A stretch of DNA of 64,000 bases from Erythrobacter sp. 3-20A1M (GCF_018636735.1 NZ_CP045200.1:2882001-2946000), one strand, 5' to 3'; positions 7,796 through 14,789 are shown, counted from the stretch's first letter. The notes: a model not told the origin generated them from the sequence alone. Numbers and translations: made by a program.

Positions 7796-8170
7796 TTACG
7801 AAGCACTGCGGTCCTGCTGCGGCTCCGGCAGGATAGGTGGCGTGGAGTCCACGAAGGTGAGCCAATGGGCCCATATCGCGTGCGTCCGCGCCCGCGTCAG
7901 GCGATCGGAGCAGTCGGCGGCCATCGTGCGAGCGATCGAGCCCGGATACCAGTTCGTGAAGACCGCACCGCACTCGGCGTCCCGGTATTTGATCCAGGCG
8001 CGCTGCGCGTCCCGCAGCTCGGTGCGTGCCTTCGCGGAGTCCTCACCCTGTTCCGCGAGGCGTTCCATGGCAGCAGCGTAGTAGCGGTTCAATTCGCCAT
8101 CGGCGTCATCGGCCGGGGCGTCTGCCTGTCCGAGCGCGGCAGCGGCCATAGTCAGAGCGTGAAGCAGCAT
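7796..8170 (-). CDS. LprI-like / DUF1311 secreted protein
   Basis: The N-terminus is a short hydrophobic segment ending in A-L-G-Q-A-D-A, fitting a signal peptide. The mature part follows the DUF1311 (lysozyme-inhibitor LprI-like) pattern: helices with L-N-x-x-Y, A-R-T-E-L-R-D-A-Q-R-A-W-I-K-Y-R-D-A-E-C, a glycine-serine turn, then A-D-C and R-A-R-T. The two spaced cysteines probably form a disulfide. The protein has 124 residues. It is convergent with the endonuclease gene. Its role on the element is unknown; family members are periplasmic or envelope-associated. Confidence 0.7.
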   Translation of the reverse strand: MLLHALTMAAAALGQADAPADDADGELNRYYAAAMERLAEQGEDSAKARTELRDAQRAWIKYRDAECGAVFTNWYPGSIARTMAADCSDRLTRARTHAIWAHWLTFVDSTPPILPEPQQDRSAS

Positions 8171-8224
8171 CGGCGGTTCCCTCGTCTATCGTGATCGGCG
8201 AGTAGCAGCAGGCGAGGGCGGACG

Positions 8225-8512
8225 CTACTGGATCGTGGTGTCGCTCGGTCTTCCGAGAATGTAGGACGAGGTCTTTGTCTCGACGATATCGCCGAACTGC
8301 AGCGGCGGCACCGGCATCGATCTGATTACGCCCGTTCGGATCCGAGTGCCGTTATCCCAGCGGCCGCGCTTGTCGTCCCAGACCTCGGCTAGGATCACGG
8401 GCCATATGTCGCCCTTCTCGTTGCGCAGATCGCATAGGGACCAGCCCATCAGGCAGGCATCGAAATCGGTTTTCTTCTCGTCATCTTCCATAGCGCCATG
8501 GCGCTCATCCAT
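8225..8512 (-). CDS. Hypothetical protein
   Basis: About 95 residues from ATG 8512; the frame is open further upstream but that part overlaps the preceding gene, and the ATG at 8512 has a GGGAG site just before it. The start overlaps the stop of the upstream gene (8505-8507), so the two are coupled. Soluble, with an acidic N-terminus and several tryptophans in a beta-rich centre (W-S-L-C-D-L-R...W-D-D-K-R-G-R-W). No family is recognised. Together with the next gene upstream it forms a two-gene unit of unknown role. Confidence 0.5.
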   Translation of the reverse strand: MDERHGAMEDDEKKTDFDACLMGWSLCDLRNEKGDIWPVILAEVWDDKRGRWDNGTRIRTGVIRSMPVPPLQFGDIVETKTSSYILGRPSDTTIQ

Positions 8513-8975
8513 TCTCCCGTCCGCTAGTGGCGGCTGCGAAGCCCATGGCAGCAATGGGACCGAGCACGCTTGAAATGTAGTCCACCAACTCATCAGCCCG
8601 TTGCGGCCACCGAAGCGCGGCCGTGCTGAGAAGATCGTAGACATCATCGATGTATATCGGTCGGCAGGATGCGAAGGGCTGACCCCGTCGATTCAAATAT
8701 CGGATCTCGAGACCGTCGGCGTGACGGCTCGCTATGCCGGTATCGGATAGCAGGACAGCGCGACCAGCCAGAGAGATGGTCACGGAGTGACCGAGATCCG
8801 TCCTCCGGCATCGCATGGATTCCCTGCCAATATCGGCAAGCAAACCAGCCTCGTATATCGCTACCCAGGTTCCGCCGGCAGCGGGCAACCATTTTCGTTC
8901 TCTTTGCATAGCGAGAATCGCTTCATGACGCAGCCTTAGGGGGTGCACTGGCGCAACCCTCTCCTCGGTAAACAT
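8505..8975 (-). CDS. Hypothetical protein
   Basis: This 156-residue frame starts with M-F-T-E-E-R and has mixed alpha/beta character without signal peptide or membrane segment. A central section reads V-T-I-S-L-A-G-R-A-V-L-L-S-D-T-G and is followed by a helical C-terminus. No catalytic motif is recognised. It overlaps the downstream hypothetical gene by 8 bases, indicating a two-gene operon. The upstream region 8976-9054 separates it from a tRNA-Lys-like sequence. Probably element cargo. Confidence 0.5.
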   Translation of the reverse strand: MFTEERVAPVHPLRLRHEAILAMQRERKWLPAAGGTWVAIYEAGLLADIGRESMRCRRTDLGHSVTISLAGRAVLLSDTGIASRHADGLEIRYLNRRGQPFASCRPIYIDDVYDLLSTAALRWPQRADELVDYISSVLGPIAAMGFAAATSGRENG

Positions 8976-9054
8976 CGGATGAAATCAGCTAAAGGATTGC
9001 ACCCCCGCAAATGAGAGGCGACGGTCAAAACCGACGCTATATCAAGGGGAAAGG

Positions 9055-9135
9055 TGGTGGACGCACTAGGGCTCGAACCTAGGACCCGCTGATTAAGAGT
9101 CAGCTGCTCGACGGCAGCTTTACCGATTCGTCACC
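9055..9135 (-). tRNA. tRNA-Lys(CTT)-like sequence, probably a 3' remnant with a replaced 5' part
   Basis: Reading the minus strand, the 3' portion (9110 down to 9055) has an intact anticodon arm with loop CTCTTAA (anticodon CTT), a 5-nt variable loop, a good T arm with TTCGAGC and an encoded CCA. The 5' part (9135-9111) does not fit: its acceptor bases do not pair with the 3' acceptor strand and the region is about 5 nt too long. This is what remains when an element attaches at a tRNA 3' end. It lies just beyond the 3' end of the integrase gene. A functional tRNA is possible but unlikely. Confidence 0.5.
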
Positions 9136-9173
9136 TGAAGAGGACGATCAACAATCGGCCGAGCCCTTGACCC

Positions 9174-11282
9174 TCAGGCTACGATCTTCGGCCTTCCTCT
9201 GCGTGCACCGTGGCGCTGGCGATCCAGAGGACGCAACCGCAACTGTCTTGGTTCGATATGCGCGGTCAGAAACGAAAGATGCTGGAGGGCGGCGAGTTTA
9301 TCCTCCAATTCGGCCTCTTCATCATAGGTCTGCTCAGTCTCAGTCTGTCCTTCATGTCCGATGATGTCATATCGGACACTGTCGGCGACTTTCCCTTTCA
9401 GGATCGTGGTGCACAGACCCCGGTAGCTGTGAACATTTTTGTCGATCCAGGCCCCCTTGTTTCGGTGGCGCCATTCGGTGCCCTCTGGAAACGCCCACGC
9501 GCGCAGCTTTTCGAATACTGACTTCCTAAAGGTGTCGGCAAAGCTTGTGGCTTTCGGAGCCTTCATTTCCGGAAACAGATATGTGTGACCGAGGTCACGC
9601 ATCGCACGGACATAATCGATGAAGCCAAGGCGAATAAGTTCAGGATGGATGGGAAGCTTGCGGATGGACTGAACATTTTTCAGTTCGCGATCCTCAGTGT
9701 AATCGATCTGCATATATGGGATCGGATCATCTTCATGCACGTCCGCCAGCGGCAGTCCGGCGAGTTCTGAACTCCGGCCACCATAGAGCGGCAGCATTAT
9801 TGGTAGGTAATACCAGGCGTCGTGAAAGATCTGGTCGCCGGCGCTCAGGCGATCGTCCAGGCTTGATGAACCGGACCAAATCGGAGCGGACAGGATGTGG
9901 CGAACCTCTTCCTTGGTCCAATTCGCCCGCAGATCGCGCTTGCGCTTCGCTTTCCGCCCGCCATTCTTCGTCAGCGTTTTGCGGGCCAATTTGAAATTGA
10001 GAGGCTCCGCTGTCTTATGGCGACCGCCCTCCGCGCTTGCGCTAAATTCGATGACCTTCCCAATCCAGGTCAGATGCTTGTTCATCGTTTTCTGGCTGAT
10101 ACCGACTTCGGACGCGGGCATTTCTTTCGCCCGCTCTAAACTGGCTGGGAAGCCATGCGCGCGTTCGGCAGCGGTGCGACCCCAACGATTAGGTAGAGCC
10201 CGGCATAACGCCTTGAATTCCACTACACTTTCTTGATCGATGTCTTCAATCTTGATGTTCCCGCCGGCAGCGAAGTCGAACATCGCGATAGCTGTCCGAA
10301 CCTGCTTGATGGTGTCCGGGCTCCAGCCATCTTCGTATAAAGCCGCCGCGATGCAATCTTCCGCGGCTGTTTTCAGCAGCTTGGTATTGGCAACCTCGGC
10401 CTTTGAGCGCTGAGCAGGAGCCTTGGTTTCGGCAGCGAAATCAGCTGTTTTGGGCGAAGCTTTTTGGGCGTATTCTTTTTGCGGCTCTCTACCGGCCTTT
10501 TCATAAAAAGCGGATGTTTCAACCGGTTCGGGCGCAGTCGCTGTCGACTCAGCAGCATGCGCCTCATCGTAAGTCTCTTGCTCATCTGGTTCACTGATTG
10601 CAGGTTTGCGTATCTCATAGGCGAGGGGGGAATCGTCTCGAATTGCCTCGTCAATCCAATCTCGGAAATCGAACCCGCTATCCGGCAATTGTCGTGAAGC
10701 CTCCCGGCAAGCAGCCGCTCGCGCCTCATAGATCAGGCGCTGCAGCTTTTCGAGGTTTGAGCGAGTCGGGGTAATTCCGAAGCTGGAGGCGTAATCGTCG
10801 ATTTGACGCTTCGATACTTCGATCTGTCCCCGGCGCTCATGGCACAACATTGCGACGCACGATGCATCGTTCGCAGACCAGCCTTGCGCTAGGAGATCGT
10901 CGAAGTGATCTGGACTAAAATCGGCATCAATTCCGCGACGGGCGCGGATGTCCCAGAATTCCGCGAAGACTCGATTAACGCGCGTGTCCTCGGCCGGATC
11001 GCCGCCTCCTCCGATCTGATCTGTCAAGATACGGTTCAATTGGACTCGCAGCGCGTCCTTGAACACACCCTTCATTTGATCAGGACGGATCGCTAATCCA
11101 ACACTATCATACGACATGACTAAGTTCCTCGCCTGAACCTCCAGACGAGCCATAATATCACACGCAGTTCTATAGTTGCCAGTGCAAAGTGAGAACGAAA
11201 CAGAAACGGGTGTTCCGGCAAGGGTGAATTTGCGGCGCCAGTGATAGGATCCACCGCGAAGGCGAAGATTGGTAGTCGTCAT
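9174..11282 (-). CDS. Tyrosine recombinase (integrase), DUF6538-type
   Basis: From ATG 11282 (M-T-T-T-N-L) the protein has 702 residues; a longer frame to 11366 exists but this start fits the family N-terminus (R-L-R-G-G-S-Y-H-W-R-R-K-F, DUF6538-like). The middle is a long, charged, low-complexity spacer, then a SAM-like core-binding domain. The C-terminal catalytic domain shows the tyrosine recombinase set: R in Y-G-G-R-S-S-E-L, H-S-Y-R-G, G-H-E-G and the nucleophile in T-E-Q-T-Y-D. It starts about 100 bp from the 47-bp tRNA-Pro repeat at 11380, the normal place for an integrase at its attachment site. It probably inserts and excises the element at tRNA-Pro. Confidence 0.88.
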   Translation of the reverse strand: MTTTNLRLRGGSYHWRRKFTLAGTPVSVSFSLCTGNYRTACDIMARLEVQARNLVMSYDSVGLAIRPDQMKGVFKDALRVQLNRILTDQIGGGGDPAEDTRVNRVFAEFWDIRARRGIDADFSPDHFDDLLAQGWSANDASCVAMLCHERRGQIEVSKRQIDDYASSFGITPTRSNLEKLQRLIYEARAAACREASRQLPDSGFDFRDWIDEAIRDDSPLAYEIRKPAISEPDEQETYDEAHAAESTATAPEPVETSAFYEKAGREPQKEYAQKASPKTADFAAETKAPAQRSKAEVANTKLLKTAAEDCIAAALYEDGWSPDTIKQVRTAIAMFDFAAGGNIKIEDIDQESVVEFKALCRALPNRWGRTAAERAHGFPASLERAKEMPASEVGISQKTMNKHLTWIGKVIEFSASAEGGRHKTAEPLNFKLARKTLTKNGGRKAKRKRDLRANWTKEEVRHILSAPIWSGSSSLDDRLSAGDQIFHDAWYYLPIMLPLYGGRSSELAGLPLADVHEDDPIPYMQIDYTEDRELKNVQSIRKLPIHPELIRLGFIDYVRAMRDLGHTYLFPEMKAPKATSFADTFRKSVFEKLRAWAFPEGTEWRHRNKGAWIDKNVHSYRGLCTTILKGKVADSVRYDIIGHEGQTETEQTYDEEAELEDKLAALQHLSFLTAHIEPRQLRLRPLDRQRHGARRGRPKIVA

Positions 11283-11379
11283 CGAATGCGCTCCCCATGG
11301 GAACAGCGATGGGGACAGGTTTGGGGACAAACCTGCCCAACCGCCGAGCGGACCGCGTGTTTTCAATGACTTAGCGTTA

Positions 11380-11426
11380 ATTGGTCGGGGAGAGAGGATT
11401 CGAACCTCCGGCCCCTGCCTCCCGAA
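11380..11426. repeat. att repeat, copy 1 (3' part of tRNA-Pro)
   Basis: This 47-bp sequence is identical to 13638-13684, which covers tRNA-Pro from the anticodon loop to two bases past CCA. Identity begins exactly in the anticodon loop, a common crossover region for tyrosine integrases. A short inverted repeat (ATGCGTG / CACGCAT, about 11430-11453) follows immediately and could be a hairpin or binding site. Confidence 0.85.
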
Positions 11427-11596
11427 ATTTATGCGTGGTCACAAACACACGCATTTCTGCGCTCGTTGGGTCGGCAAAAGTGCCGAAAGTGCGCGTAAAA
11501 TTGGGCAATTGAGGGTCAATTCACCCAAGTTTCACCCAAGAAATTACGCGGCGGAGAGCACCTCTGATTGCATTGCATGCGTGTCAATCACCATGT

Positions 11597-12871
11597 CTAA
11601 GCTAACAATGAAACGCGAGTTGCGCGACGCCTCATCCGTCCGTCACCCGCAGCCATTTTTTCGAGGAAATACCGTCTGAAGTCGTGCAGCTCGCGATCGA
11701 CCTGACTGTCCAATTCCGAAAATTTTTGAGGCGCGTTGGAACACGAAAATGATGCGCGCCAACCCATCAGGGTATTGTCGATCGCTACCAACGTCTGCGC
11801 ATAACATCGCTCGTTCGAGCGTAGCTCCTCACCTCTCATTGATTTGGCAATCGATCGCTTTCCCGCGCTGATTAGAAGACGAATTTGATCAAGCAGTCTT
11901 TTACACGATTTTGCTGATGGCGGGTATTCACCAGGAATAAGATCGTAGCCCAAGAAAGAATGAGGTTCGCCGACCACGCCCGCAAACGCCTTGCCCGGAT
12001 CATGTGCGGGATTGTAAATGTCCATGCCAAGACCTCGCAAAATTTTACTCGCAGAGGCCAAGGCTTTTAATACGGAAGACTGGGACCTACCGATCAATAG
12101 GAAGTCGTCGATATATCTAATACAGGTAATACCCCTACCGTTCATCTCCCTATCGAATTGTTCAAGAACAATGTTGCCTGCCAGTGCCGACAACGGACAT
12201 CCTTGGGCCACGCCGTCACGGCCGGTAGGAAAGAGTTTGAGATCGTCGGGCGCCAACTGGTCGGCATTCTTCAGTTCGACCGCAAGAGCTTTGGCCACGA
12301 GCTGCACGAATGGCTCGTCAAGTCCGTCTCTCCTTAGGAAAGCGATAACATCCTCGCGAGAAATTTTGGTGAAAAAGCCTTTGATGTCACTTCCGGCTAC
12401 GTAGCAGTCCCCAGCCTCTACGCGCTCTTGAAAGATTCTTATTGCAGCATCGACGCCTCGACCTGGAATGCCGCCGATAGAAGTGGGGGTTGCTAAGACG
12501 CGCTGTATTCCTGTCGACGATGTCGTAGCCTGCAAGACATCCAAAATCGCTCTTTGAACGATCCGATCAGGAAGTGGGGCAACGACTATTGGCCGTTTGC
12601 CCGTCTTATGAGGACCTTTCGGCGGAAGCGCACCGTGTGCTTTTGAAAACTTATAGCCTTCTAAGAGCTGTCGCTGGATCTTGCGAAGGTTAGCCGGGAG
12701 ATATTCTCCGAACTCGCGAGCCCTGCGTTTCGTTAAAGGCTGCTGGGAGGTCTCTGCATTTCGCCGAATCGCGTGCCAAGCGCCGATCAGGTTCTCCATG
12801 CGACGAACTTCTAGGCACAAATCCTTCATGCCCGCATCAAACCTAGCTTGGGACCTGCCGACAAAGATCAC
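11597..12871 (-). CDS. Reverse transcriptase, unassigned/defence-type (candidate DRT family)
   Basis: The 424-residue frame begins at GTG 12871; ATG 12829 and ATG 12799 are alternatives, none with a strong ribosome site. Reverse transcriptase motifs are in order: G-K-R-P-I-V-V-A-P-L near 91, S-D-I-K-G-F-F near 161 (first catalytic Asp), Q-G-C-P-L-S near 223, Y-I-D-D at 253-256, and F-L-G-Y near 306. A C-terminal helical thumb-like region follows. No endonuclease, protease or other fused domain is present. It lacks the diversity-generating-retroelement QG-region signature and retron landmarks. The size, single-gene layout and structured leader resemble stand-alone defence RTs such as DRT2; the exact class cannot be set by eye. 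Confidence 0.85.
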   Translation of the reverse strand: MIFVGRSQARFDAGMKDLCLEVRRMENLIGAWHAIRRNAETSQQPLTKRRAREFGEYLPANLRKIQRQLLEGYKFSKAHGALPPKGPHKTGKRPIVVAPLPDRIVQRAILDVLQATTSSTGIQRVLATPTSIGGIPGRGVDAAIRIFQERVEAGDCYVAGSDIKGFFTKISREDVIAFLRRDGLDEPFVQLVAKALAVELKNADQLAPDDLKLFPTGRDGVAQGCPLSALAGNIVLEQFDREMNGRGITCIRYIDDFLLIGRSQSSVLKALASASKILRGLGMDIYNPAHDPGKAFAGVVGEPHSFLGYDLIPGEYPPSAKSCKRLLDQIRLLISAGKRSIAKSMRGEELRSNERCYAQTLVAIDNTLMGWRASFSCSNAPQKFSELDSQVDRELHDFRRYFLEKMAAGDGRMRRRATRVSLLA

Positions 12872-12884
12872 CCCGGCCAGATTT

Positions 12885-13013
12885 GTTCTTCAGTCGCAGG
12901 CCCGGGCAACGATGTTGCCGAACCCTCGACCGACACGGACAGGCTTACCGCCCATCCATGATCCCCGCTTCTCGGACCTGCACCATCGCATGGCCAGGCG
13001 AGATTGAGAGACA
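12885..13013. repeat. 129-bp direct repeat, inner copy (next to RT)
   Basis: Base-for-base identical to 13238-13366, same orientation, offset 353 bp. It ends 14 bp before the RT GTG start. It contains a perfect hairpin at 12905-12919 (GGCAAC-GAT-GTTGCC). The unit is 43 x 3 nt. Perfect identity over 129 bp in a non-coding region means recent duplication, active homogenisation or strong constraint. Flanking sequences of the two copies are not similar. Confidence 0.95.
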
Positions 13014-13237
13014 TGAGCGAAGCGATCAGAAAGCACATCATCGAGACTCCATGTCGCGTCGCTGAAACTCCGCGACCGCGCGATTTAGAATGACCCCCGA
13101 AAAGCGTAGCAGCTTTTTCAGCGCGTCAACCCCTTGCACGGCTCGGCGCCCCGTCCGACATTTATGTTCGGAGACTGATCGGCAGGCCGTTTCACACGGG
13201 ACACCAGTCTCGCACATATCAACCGGGGCGTGCGGGC

Positions 13238-13366
13238 GTTCTTCAGTCGCAGGCCCGGGCAACGATGTTGCCGAACCCTCGACCGACACGGACAGGCTTA
13301 CCGCCCATCCATGATCCCCGCTTCTCGGACCTGCACCATCGCATGGCCAGGCGAGATTGAGAGACA
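13238..13366. repeat. 129-bp direct repeat, outer copy
   Basis: Identical to 12885-13013. The hairpin GGCAAC-GAT-GTTGCC is at 13258-13272. The copy ends 6 bp from a perfect 22-bp palindrome at 13373-13394, so on the RT strand it would be the first element transcribed from a promoter at the palindrome. Confidence 0.95.
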
Positions 13367-13372
13367 AGTCAG

Positions 13373-13394
13373 CGTTCTCGCTATAGCGAGAACG
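13373..13394. promoter_or_regulatory. 22-bp perfect palindrome, candidate operator or promoter of the RT leader
   Basis: CGTTCTCGCTATAGCGAGAACG is a perfect palindrome without spacer. On the minus strand its centre provides a TATAGC box, with TTGTTC 15 nt upstream (complement of 13401-13406) as a weak -35. This would be a suboptimal promoter firing toward the repeats and the RT, with the palindrome placed to bind a dimeric repressor. It could instead be an RNA hairpin. Confidence 0.4.
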
Positions 13395-13637
13395 AGCGGG
13401 GAACAAAAGGCCCAACCTGATTTGTCCCCGAAGATCTAGGAAGATGTCACGAAGTCCAAAATGCGATGGCTAGCCACTGTCTCATACGCAGGAGCAAGGC
13501 AGTGCTCGGACTTAACCTACTGATTTTGAGGCTTTCATGCATGTCGTCCAACATGCGGAGTAGATCGCAAACGTCCGATCTGCACCCAAAATTCACCCAA
13601 GAAAATTCTCGGGTATCACACGTAAGTGCTTGAAATC

Positions 13638-13684
13638 ATTGGTCGGGGAGAGAGGATTCGAACCTCCGGCCCCTGCCTCCCGAA
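13638..13684. repeat. att repeat, copy 2 (inside intact tRNA-Pro)
   Basis: A 47-bp sequence identical to 11380-11426. It covers the tRNA-Pro gene from the anticodon loop to two bases past the encoded CCA, so insertion here leaves the tRNA intact. The motif TTCACCCAAG occurs a short distance inside both ends of the cassette (about 11520-11542 and 13590-13601), as arm-type integrase sites often do. Confidence 0.85.
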
Positions 13685-13716
13685 GACAGTGCTCTACCAG
13701 GCTGAGCTACTCCCCG
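13640..13716 (-). tRNA. tRNA-Pro(CGG)
   Basis: The minus strand folds as a full cloverleaf of 77 nt. The acceptor CGGGGAG pairs with CTCCCCG, the D arm has GCTC...GAGC, the anticodon stem CTGTC/GGCAG closes the loop TTCGGGA (anticodon CGG), the T arm has TTCGAATC, and CCA is encoded. It is the integration target of the island on its 3' side and the boundary between accessory and core DNA. Confidence 0.95.
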
Positions 13717-13829
13717 ACCGTGTCGGTCCCGCATCGGCTGAAAGCCTGCGCGGGTCGAGGCAAGGCGCGCCCTATAGGAGGGCATCGGCGGGGTGGCAAG
13801 CGGACAATTTGGGGGCTACCCGGTGAGGT

Positions 13830-14789
13830 ATGACCAACTTCACGCCGCCGGGCGATTCCCCTCATCCCGAATGGCAATATCTCGAGCTTATGCGCCGTAT
13901 CTGGCAGGAAGGGGACGAGCGAATGGATCGCACCGGGGTCGGGACCCGCTCGGTCTTCGGCACGATGCTCCGCTTCGATCTGGCCGATGGAGCAATGCCG
14001 CTGCTGACCACCAAGCGGGTCTATTGGAAGACGGCGACGCGCGAGATGCTGTGGTTCCTGACCGGAGAGACCAATATCCGGCCGCTCGTGCTTCAAGGGG
14101 TGAAGATTTGGAACGAGTGGCCGCATGCGCGCTATGTACGGGAAACAGGCGATACGATCACTCTCGACGAGTTCGTGACGCGAATTGCGGAGGACGAGGA
14201 ATTTGCTGCGCGCTGGGGTGACCTAGGCCCTGTTTATGGCAAGCAGTGGGTCGATTGGCCGACCTGGCGCTACCGCCCCGATGGACTTTACGAACCGGGC
14301 GAGGGCATCAATCAGGTCGCGCAGGTCGTCGATAGCCTGAGGAACAATCCCGGCAGTCGACGTCATATCATCGAGGGATGGAACGTCGCGGAGCTCGACC
14401 GGATGGCACTGCCGCCCTGTCACAAGACCTATCAGTTCCACGTATCGGGCCAGGGGCATGACGCTCGGCTTAATTGCGCACTTTATCAGCGCAGTTGCGA
14501 CGTTGCCCTGGGCTTGCCGTTCAACCTGTGGTCGGCGGCGCTGCTGCAGCGCATGATCGCGCAGCAGACCGACCTGATGCCGGGCGAACTCGTCTGGATG
14601 GGAGGCGACACGCATCTGTACCTCAACCACTCCGAATTGATTGAGGAGCAGCTCACACGGGAACCCCGGGGCTACCCGCGACTTGAAATTACCAGACGGC
14701 CGGAGTCGATTTTCGATTACGTGATCGAGGATTTCGCAGTTCACGAGTATGAGCCGCTCGGGCCGTTGAAGGCACCGGTCGCGGTATGA
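13830..14789 (+). CDS. thyA: Thymidylate synthase
   Basis: The 319-residue protein makes dTMP from dUMP using 5,10-methylene-tetrahydrofolate. It shows the ThyA landmarks: the N-terminal D-R-T-G-V-G-T dUMP-binding loop, W near E-x-x-W-F-L-x-G, the catalytic L-P-P-C-H region near residue 195, R-S-C-D-V-x-L-G-L-P-F-N and the C-terminal H-x-Y-x-N-H. It has the extra insertions of the longer thymidylate synthases (E. coli is 264). It is the first core gene after tRNA-Pro and is followed by the branched-chain dehydrogenase operon after about 100 bp. Confidence 0.97.
   Translation: MTNFTPPGDSPHPEWQYLELMRRIWQEGDERMDRTGVGTRSVFGTMLRFDLADGAMPLLTTKRVYWKTATREMLWFLTGETNIRPLVLQGVKIWNEWPHARYVRETGDTITLDEFVTRIAEDEEFAARWGDLGPVYGKQWVDWPTWRYRPDGLYEPGEGINQVAQVVDSLRNNPGSRRHIIEGWNVAELDRMALPPCHKTYQFHVSGQGHDARLNCALYQRSCDVALGLPFNLWSAALLQRMIAQQTDLMPGELVWMGGDTHLYLNHSELIEEQLTREPRGYPRLEITRRPESIFDYVIEDFAVHEYEPLGPLKAPVAV

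Larger units (their letters stand above)
1..11426. mobile_element. Integrative, probably mobilizable element at tRNA-Pro (left end outside window)
   Basis: The stretch ends on the right at a 47-bp tRNA-Pro 3' copy (11380-11426), with a tyrosine integrase gene starting about 100 bp inside it. It also carries a MobV-type relaxase, a ParA-like partition gene, a MucR-like regulator and an EcoRII-type restriction system, which together are typical cargo and machinery of integrative mobilizable elements. The left attachment site is not in the window, so total size is unknown. No conjugative type IV secretion genes are visible, so transfer would need a helper. Limits are inferred; the gene content is read directly. 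Confidence 0.7.
12885..13372 (-). ncRNA. Candidate structured non-coding RNA upstream of the reverse transcriptase
   Basis: The 768 bp between the RT start and tRNA-Pro hold no convincing gene. A transcript on the RT strand starting near 13373 would contain the outer 129-nt repeat, a 224-nt spacer, the inner repeat, then the RT 14 nt later. Each repeat can form a hairpin GGCAAC-N3-GTTGCC and a smaller CCAT-N3-ATGG. Defence RTs with an upstream template RNA have this layout. No transcript evidence is available; the extent is a guess from the repeats. Confidence 0.4.
11380..13684. mobile_element. Reverse-transcriptase cassette bounded by direct tRNA-Pro att repeats
   Basis: Perfect 47-bp direct repeats at 11380-11426 and 13638-13684 bracket 2.2 kb that contains only one gene, a reverse transcriptase, plus a 768-bp non-coding leader. 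The right copy is inside the intact tRNA-Pro; the left copy is a bare tRNA 3' part. The cassette has no integrase of its own, so it probably moves with help from the neighbouring integrase or is the remnant of a second element in tandem. Repeats and gene content are seen directly; mobility is inference. Confidence 0.65.

Noticed and set aside
12885-13366. Diversity-generating retroelement (template and variable repeats next to an RT)
   Set aside because: The two 129-bp copies are fully identical, with no adenine-specific differences. Neither copy lies at the 3' end of a target gene, and the RT lacks the DGR-specific motif region.
12885-13366. CRISPR array
   Set aside because: Only two copies, with unit length 129 bp and a 224-bp spacer; far outside CRISPR repeat and spacer sizes, and no cas genes.
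11597-13372. Retron (msr/msd) reading of the leader
   Set aside because: No msd-like long inverted repeat with a priming guanosine layout could be found by eye, and the RT lacks the usual retron landmark motifs. Not fully excluded.
13038-13415. 125-residue frame across the outer repeat on the minus strand as a protein gene
   Set aside because: It spans repeat, spacer and palindrome with no ribosome site and has unlikely composition. It is better explained as open by chance in GC-rich DNA.
11427-13640. Group II intron carrying the RT
   Set aside because: No GUGYG-like 5' end or domain V hairpin was recognised around the gene, no endonuclease domain is present, and the flanks are tRNA att repeats rather than exon-like insertion sites.
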